From Candidatus Heimdallarchaeota archaeon (GTDB lineage: Archaea > Asgardarchaeota > Heimdallarchaeia > JABLTI01): DNA of 9,905 nucleotides. Below, one piece after another: positions 5,585 through 9,905 of this stretch (positions are counted from its first letter, which is position 1; the number at the start of each line of letters is the position of its first letter). The notes beneath the pieces were generated by a model. It was not told where the DNA came from. It searched no databases and worked only from the letters and a program-made list of their open reading frames with translations. The stretch is taken from contig JAGMDP010000058.1 in the NCBI GenBank assembly GCA_023128635.1, positions 1 to 9,905 of the forward strand, written 5' to 3'. Position numbers and translations under genes: made by a program.

Positions 5585-7879
5585 TTAGAGTATATTTTTA
5601 ATTTTCAGAGCTAATTCTGGTTCTGTGTTTCTTAGTAGATCAATAGCAAAAGGTGGAAATTGCGGATCAAATTCAGCGAGAATATCTCGCACCTCTTGTT
5701 TTGTTGGAGTTCTATCTTCAAAAGCTTGGATTTTCTGAATGAATTTGTTAACTTGACCAAACATATCATTTATTTTATCGCGAATGAATTTTGGTCTTTC
5801 TCTCGATCTTCGTCTCCACATTTGTCTTAGAAAGCTGTGAAGATATTCTGATCTTGGACCACTATATGCGCTCATAGATCTTAAATTGACTATTGCTGCT
5901 TCTTTAAATAATTTATCAGTTCCTTCTTGAGCTCCCATGATGTCGAATTGACCTATATTAATTCCAGCAAAATTTGTGGTCCAGATTTGAGCGTTTATTG
6001 CTTTATGAGGAGCGAAAATTGAAAGAGCTTCTATAATATGGTAAACATCTAAAGGATCATCACCAATTATGACAAGAGGTTCCCCGACAATGATTGATCT
6101 AACAGCAACATCCAATCCTTTTCTAATATAGAATCCTGCTAAATAGGCGCAATCTTTGTGTAATCGTATTAATTTTTCAGAGAGAGTTAAACCAGCATCT
6201 AATGCAGCTACTCCAAATGCTTTTTTCACTTCATTCAAGTATTGATCGGGTGATCGCCCTTCAATTTTTAGTGTATTAATATCACGAGCAACTTTGAGTA
6301 GAATAGAAGCCGAGTTAGTTATTTCTTTAAGAAATTCTTTTGGAGCAATTATTTTCTTTAGCTTCTTAACTAAATTTTTTGTAAATTCAGATGAGCTTCC
6401 ACCAATTATTCGATTTTGGTCTACATCGATAATTGTTGCCCAGGAGTAATACTTAAGCGAATTTTTTGGAACGACAACAACATCTGCATCTTTAGGATGA
6501 ACAAAAGATTCATTTTTTACACAGATTAAGTTTCTATGTGGAGTGATGAGGTTTAAGGTATCCATTAATTTATCAATGCCTTCATCTTCAAATAGAGAAG
6601 AATCTTCACTTGTTATTACGACGAAATCCCCCATAAATAGAGCTTCAAAGACATTCTCAATGTCTCTTTTGAATAAAGTGTTTAATAAAAAGGGATCACG
6701 ATTACGTTCGTTTGGGATTCTAATTTTTCCTGAAATAAAACCTTTCTCTCGTCGAAGAGAATTTGAGGGTAGAAAACCATTTTTTGGAATGATTATAGTT
6801 TGTCTATGAGTTTTGTCTATTTCTTGTGCTAGTGGGTCTGCTTTTAGTTTAATTCCTCTTGATTCTTTCTTAGGGATGTCAATCATTGGATCTTTTGCAG
6901 CTTCAAGTCCAGATGAAATCGATTCTGTTTCAGAAAATACAGAAACATCGCTACTTTCCTCCGAAGGTTTTGGGACACTAAAGGAACTCTCAGCACCAAG
7001 CTCAGAAAAGTCTATCTCAGGTGGAGCCATCATAGCAGATTCAACTTTAGTAGAATCTTCTTGTTCAGAAATATCACTTACTTTTGCTTGTGGGTCAACT
7101 ATTGTACTTTCCTCTTGAGGAGTAGATTGTTCAGTAATAGGGGGAAAACTAGTATCCTGTGTTTTTGGACCTTCCATTTGAGCAATCTCTTTATCAGCAG
7201 GTTGCACTTCTTTCCGTCTTGAGACAATGCGTGGAGCTTCATCAGATTCAAATGGTTTTATTGAAAAATATGATTTATCCGAGATTGATGTGATAAACAA
7301 ATAACCTCTTTTGTAAATCTCTTTCAATTTCTGTTCAACTTCATCTACTGCTATTCCAGTTACTTGCGTAACCATGTCTGGTGTTACAACTTGCATTTTC
7401 ACTAAAACAAGTGCTACCATCTGTAATTCCGTTGGTAGATTTAAAACTTCAAAAGCATCTAATCCCTTTCTTTCACCTTTAGCATCGATTTTTCGTTGAT
7501 CAAATGCTTTAACTAATTCAATCAGATTTTTATCAAACACTCTAAATTGTGAAACATCTTTACCATCATAAGATTCAGCAATTCCTGGTGTAAATATTGA
7601 GAAGAAAACATCCTCTAATTCAGGTGTGAATACAGAAGGAATACTTGTTTCTTCGAGATCAGTACCAACAACAAATAAGACGTTGCTATTTGTATGATAG
7701 TAATATTTTGTCCCTTCAATAATTATGTCTTGAACTTTTTCAGTAAATTCGCTAATTGGACCACTCAACCAACCATAGAATTTTTCTAATCGTTCTCTTT
7801 CCTCTTGGTCAGTCATCTTTATGAAACGCATTCCAGCAACGGGAGTATCCTTAATTATTATCCATACGAATTGAATCAT
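5585..7879 (-). CDS. Longin-like / winged-helix protein with a duplicated C-terminal alpha/beta module (DENN-like pattern)
   Basis: The protein has 764 residues from ATG 7879. Residues 2-100 show strand-strand-helix-strand-strand-helix order (IQFVWIIIKD, then a helix, then KYYYHTNSNVLFVVGTD at 58-74), which suits a longin-type fold. Residues 146-196 look like a winged helix (LQMVALVLVKMQVVTPDMV...EIYKRGYLF). Residues 210-360 form a Glu/Ser/Pro-rich, probably disordered linker. The C-terminal half holds two diverged copies of one alpha/beta unit (405-510 and 588-688), sharing a strand MGDFVVITSED / VGEPLVIIGDD and a later ITPHR / FAPHK. No membrane helix or Walker motif is visible. An in-frame TTG at 7906 would add nine residues; the ATG is preferred because the first strand begins there and AAGGT lies upstream. 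A membrane-traffic or small-GTPase role would be inference only. Confidence 0.75.
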   Translation of the reverse strand: MIQFVWIIIKDTPVAGMRFIKMTDQEERERLEKFYGWLSGPISEFTEKVQDIIIEGTKYYYHTNSNVLFVVGTDLEETSIPSVFTPELEDVFFSIFTPGIAESYDGKDVSQFRVFDKNLIELVKAFDQRKIDAKGERKGLDAFEVLNLPTELQMVALVLVKMQVVTPDMVTQVTGIAVDEVEQKLKEIYKRGYLFITSISDKSYFSIKPFESDEAPRIVSRRKEVQPADKEIAQMEGPKTQDTSFPPITEQSTPQEESTIVDPQAKVSDISEQEDSTKVESAMMAPPEIDFSELGAESSFSVPKPSEESSDVSVFSETESISSGLEAAKDPMIDIPKKESRGIKLKADPLAQEIDKTHRQTIIIPKNGFLPSNSLRREKGFISGKIRIPNERNRDPFLLNTLFKRDIENVFEALFMGDFVVITSEDSSLFEDEGIDKLMDTLNLITPHRNLICVKNESFVHPKDADVVVVPKNSLKYYSWATIIDVDQNRIIGGSSSEFTKNLVKKLKKIIAPKEFLKEITNSASILLKVARDINTLKIEGRSPDQYLNEVKKAFGVAALDAGLTLSEKLIRLHKDCAYLAGFYIRKGLDVAVRSIIVGEPLVIIGDDPLDVYHIIEALSIFAPHKAINAQIWTTNFAGINIGQFDIMGAQEGTDKLFKEAAIVNLRSMSAYSGPRSEYLHSFLRQMWRRRSRERPKFIRDKINDMFGQVNKFIQKIQAFEDRTPTKQEVRDILAEFDPQFPPFAIDLLRNTEPELALKIKNIL

Positions 7880-7904
7880 TAGTCTCTTACCTTCATTTAT
7901 TAGC

Positions 7905-7946
7905 AATCCTAAGCGTTTTAGAATGTAATGAAGCGTTAATCCTTAG
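7905..7946. repeat. Paired AAGCGTT/AATCCT repeats upstream of the longin-like gene
   Basis: AAGCGTT occurs at 7911-7917 and again at 7931-7937, exactly 20 bases apart, about two helical turns. AATCCT flanks them at 7905-7910 and 7938-7943. The block lies just upstream of the chosen ATG at 7879 and could be a regulator site. The units are short and chance is possible. Confidence 0.25.
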
Positions 7947-8016
7947 ATTTAAGATTTTGTTAAATGATTTTTTCTAAATTAAGATTTGTCTACTAGGTTT
8001 TAAGTGTAGTGAAATA

Positions 8017-8047
8017 AGATTAAAATTTCTTCTATAGATTTTAATCT
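8017..8047. repeat. Perfect 10-bp inverted repeat in the gap after aIF5B
   Basis: AGATTAAAAT (8017-8026) and ATTTTAATCT (8038-8047) are exact reverse complements around an 11-base spacer. The repeat lies 22 bases past the aIF5B stop on the minus strand. It could be a weak hairpin supporting termination or an operator for the next gene. It is almost all A+T, so any RNA stem would be weak. The rest of 7947-8016 shows no gene. Confidence 0.35.
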
Positions 8048-8057
8048 CTTTCGGGAT

Positions 8058-8064
8058 AAAAAAA
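8058..8064 (-). terminator. T7 tract ending aIF5B transcription
   Basis: Seven T in a row on the minus strand begin four bases after the aIF5B stop codon. A pure T tract this close to the stop is a typical archaeal terminator. It implies that the longin-like gene downstream has its own promoter. Confidence 0.5.
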
Positions 8065-8068
8065 TGGA

Positions 8069-9905
8069 TTAATAACCCCAGTATTTATTGTCTTCACTTA
8101 AGCTTCTCTTCAAATTTATGAGATCCTCTAATGCTTCTCTCTCATCGACTGTTAAATCCTCATAAAATTTCTCTTTTATCCGCCTAACAACGCCTTCTGG
8201 TAAATTGACATATAGTTCCATACCTTCTGTGATTTGACGACCAACAGTTGGACCTCGAATTGAAACAGCAACTTGGGAGCCCTTTTTAGCCTCACGAATA
8301 GATTGACTACTTTCTTGTATTTGTTGAATAGTTCCACATTTCTTACCATCAGTTCCTCGAATCAAAGGAACACGGGGAACAATTCGTCCTGAAAGGACTT
8401 CTACACCAACTATTGCAGGTCTTTTTGCGCGAAAAGTCATGCCTGGAAGAATTTTTATTTTGGCTGGATAGGTCAAATCTTTCAAGCTCTCGGCTTTCAA
8501 TTTCTGTTCAATTTCTATTTTCCAGTGCGCATATTCATCCAACAAAGTGTAAATGATATCACTTTGAAAGAACTCTATGTCATTTACTTCAAGTTCTTCT
8601 TGAGCATCAGGCAAAGCTGTAACATTAAAGCCAACTATTGCTGCTAATGAGGGAGCTTTTTCCTTTACGACAATTGCTTCTGAGACGTTATTCTTATTGA
8701 TGTCACCAATGTCAGCTAATTTAATTGGAATTTTTCTATCGCGAAATTCTTTGACGAGGGCTTCGAGAGCTCCGAGGGTATCTGCTTTAATAATAATGCC
8801 TTCTGTATCAGTATCAATTCTAATGACTTTCAATTCTTCTTCGATAACTTTCTTAGCATTCGCAATTTCTTCGGCAGTATTAGCAACCATAACTTGTGCT
8901 CCTGCAACGGCTTCACTCAAACCGGAACCAGTTATTTTAACTCCCGCAGCAGCATGAACCATATCAATTGAATTAAATTTTTCACGTGGATCACGAATTT
9001 CGTCTAGTTCTTTAGGTTCAAGAAGAGCGCGTATTTTAGCATGATGAGCTTTATCTCTTCCACCAAAGACTATGGAATCAGTTTTCGAGAATGTTCCTTT
9101 GTGAACTATTACATTGATTGTTGTACCCATACCCATTTCTTCAGTAACTTCAAGAATTGTTCCTTCTCCAGGACCCTCACTATACACTAATTTTTTCAAA
9201 AGAAACTGTTCAGCTAAGCCAGAAAGAACAAGGAAAAGATCTTGAATGCCCTCATGAGTTTTAGCACTTGTAGGAACGATGCCAACATTCTCAGTATAAT
9301 TTCTGATTCTATCATACCTATCGGAAGGATAACTCAATTTGGATAATTCACCCATTAACTCGTATAAATGCCTGTCAAGGGCTTTTTGGGTGTCGACAGT
9401 TTGTTTCTTAAAGGTTTTAGAAAAATTCTCTCCTTCATGTGATTTCCAGCCGGCAACTTTATCCGTCTTATTGGCTGCAACCAGGAAAGGTATTTTTCTT
9501 TGCTTAAGCAAACGCATCGATTCAAAAGTTTGAGGTTGGAAACCCGCTAGCACATCCACAACAACTATAGCAATATCTGCAACAGATGCACCTCTTGTAC
9601 GTAAATTTAGAAATGCCGCATGACCGGGGGTGTCAACAATAAGGATACCCGGGATTCTGAGTTTAATTGATCCTTTTGCCAATAATTCTCCACAGATTTC
9701 ATTGATAGTTTCAATAGGAAAATATGAAGCACCAATCTGTTGAGTAATTCCACCTGCTTCTCGTGCTTGAACAGCAGTACCTCGAACAGCATCTAAGATA
9801 GAGGTTTTCCCGTGATCAATATGTCCTAAGATAACACAAATAGGAGCTTTGAGTCTTTTGCTCTCATCAACTTCTACTGGTTCTTCTTTTTTAGGAGGTT
9901 TCTTG
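8069..9905 (-). CDS. infB: Translation initiation factor aIF5B (IF2-like GTPase), 5' end beyond window
   Basis: This GTPase joins ribosomal subunits and helps place initiator tRNA. The frame is open from the right edge to TAA at 8071-8069, giving 611 visible residues. Numbering from the first visible codon: G1 GHIDHGKTS (27-35), switch I GGITQQIG (51-58), G3 DTPGH (91-95), G4 NKTD (145-148) and G5 SAK (213-215). The beta-barrel domain II, the alpha/beta domain III and the C-terminal barrel follow, and the end is KYWGY, as in archaeal factors. A Lys/Glu/Pro-rich segment (1-17) precedes the G domain, where most archaeal proteins have only a few residues; its full length is outside the window. 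ICVILGHIDHGKT resembles the eukaryotic eIF5B wording around G1. A TTG at 9682 is internal and is not the start. Confidence 0.95.
   Translation of the reverse strand, partial: KKPPKKEEPVEVDESKRLKAPICVILGHIDHGKTSILDAVRGTAVQAREAGGITQQIGASYFPIETINEICGELLAKGSIKLRIPGILIVDTPGHAAFLNLRTRGASVADIAIVVVDVLAGFQPQTFESMRLLKQRKIPFLVAANKTDKVAGWKSHEGENFSKTFKKQTVDTQKALDRHLYELMGELSKLSYPSDRYDRIRNYTENVGIVPTSAKTHEGIQDLFLVLSGLAEQFLLKKLVYSEGPGEGTILEVTEEMGMGTTINVIVHKGTFSKTDSIVFGGRDKAHHAKIRALLEPKELDEIRDPREKFNSIDMVHAAAGVKITGSGLSEAVAGAQVMVANTAEEIANAKKVIEEELKVIRIDTDTEGIIIKADTLGALEALVKEFRDRKIPIKLADIGDINKNNVSEAIVVKEKAPSLAAIVGFNVTALPDAQEELEVNDIEFFQSDIIYTLLDEYAHWKIEIEQKLKAESLKDLTYPAKIKILPGMTFRAKRPAIVGVEVLSGRIVPRVPLIRGTDGKKCGTIQQIQESSQSIREAKKGSQVAVSIRGPTVGRQITEGMELYVNLPEGVVRRIKEKFYEDLTVDEREALEDLINLKRSLSEDNKYWGY

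Noticed and set aside
6543..7118. Two plus-strand open frames opposite the longin-like gene
   Set aside because: They are antisense shadows; Ser-rich, without domain signatures, and the minus frame has clear motifs.
9680..9682. TTG at 9682 as the aIF5B start
   Set aside because: The frame is open upstream to the edge and includes the G1 and switch I motifs, so the true start is outside the window.
9607..9792. Minus-strand 61-codon frame near the right edge
   Set aside because: It lies in another frame over the aIF5B GTPase domain, whose own frame reads GHIDHGKT to DTPGH without a break.
1..9905. tRNA or rRNA genes, CRISPR arrays, insertion sequences
   Set aside because: No cloverleaf with T-loop GTTCRA, no rRNA-like stretch, no regularly spaced repeats and no transposase-like frame were recognised by eye on either strand.

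Overview
The window looks like a piece of an A+T-rich archaeal chromosome. It encodes archaeal-type uS19 and uS2, an archaeal/eukaryotic-type aIF5B, and an archaeal presenilin-family protease. It also encodes two enzymes that may belong to an archaeal variant of the mevalonate pathway. Starts are often TTG, and TATA-like boxes lie about 25-30 bases before several starts. One large protein carries a longin-like N-terminal domain and a duplicated alpha/beta module reminiscent of DENN domains. That eukaryote-like flavour suggests an Asgard or related archaeon, but the sequence alone does not prove the lineage.

Layout. Bases 1-1858 (minus strand) hold a two-gene operon: a P-loop kinase resembling 2-phosphoglycerate kinase, then a GHMP-family protein of the mevalonate decarboxylase superfamily that runs off the left edge. 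The second gene starts inside the stop codon of the first. A perfect 10-bp inverted repeat surrounds the likely TATA box of this operon. Bases 2052-3907 (plus strand) hold uS19, an unrecognised 152-residue protein and uS2, each apparently with its own promoter. Bases 3980-9905 (minus strand) hold, in order of transcription from the right edge, aIF5B (5' end outside the window), the longin-like/winged-helix/duplicated-module protein, a small two-helix membrane protein, and a presenilin-like protease. The plus and minus blocks converge on a compact terminator region near 3908-3979.

How the genes may work together. uS19, uS2 and aIF5B all serve translation. The leftmost pair is the most interesting. 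The GHMP protein lacks both the Lys and the Asp that make this fold a decarboxylase, and in that respect resembles the mevalonate 3-kinase of Thermoplasma. Its tightly coupled P-loop kinase partner is then a natural candidate for the mevalonate-3-phosphate 5-kinase step. The presenilin-like protease, the small membrane protein and the longin-like protein are neighbours on one strand, but the gaps of 121-162 bases do not require a single transcript. No tRNA, rRNA, CRISPR array or insertion sequence was recognised.
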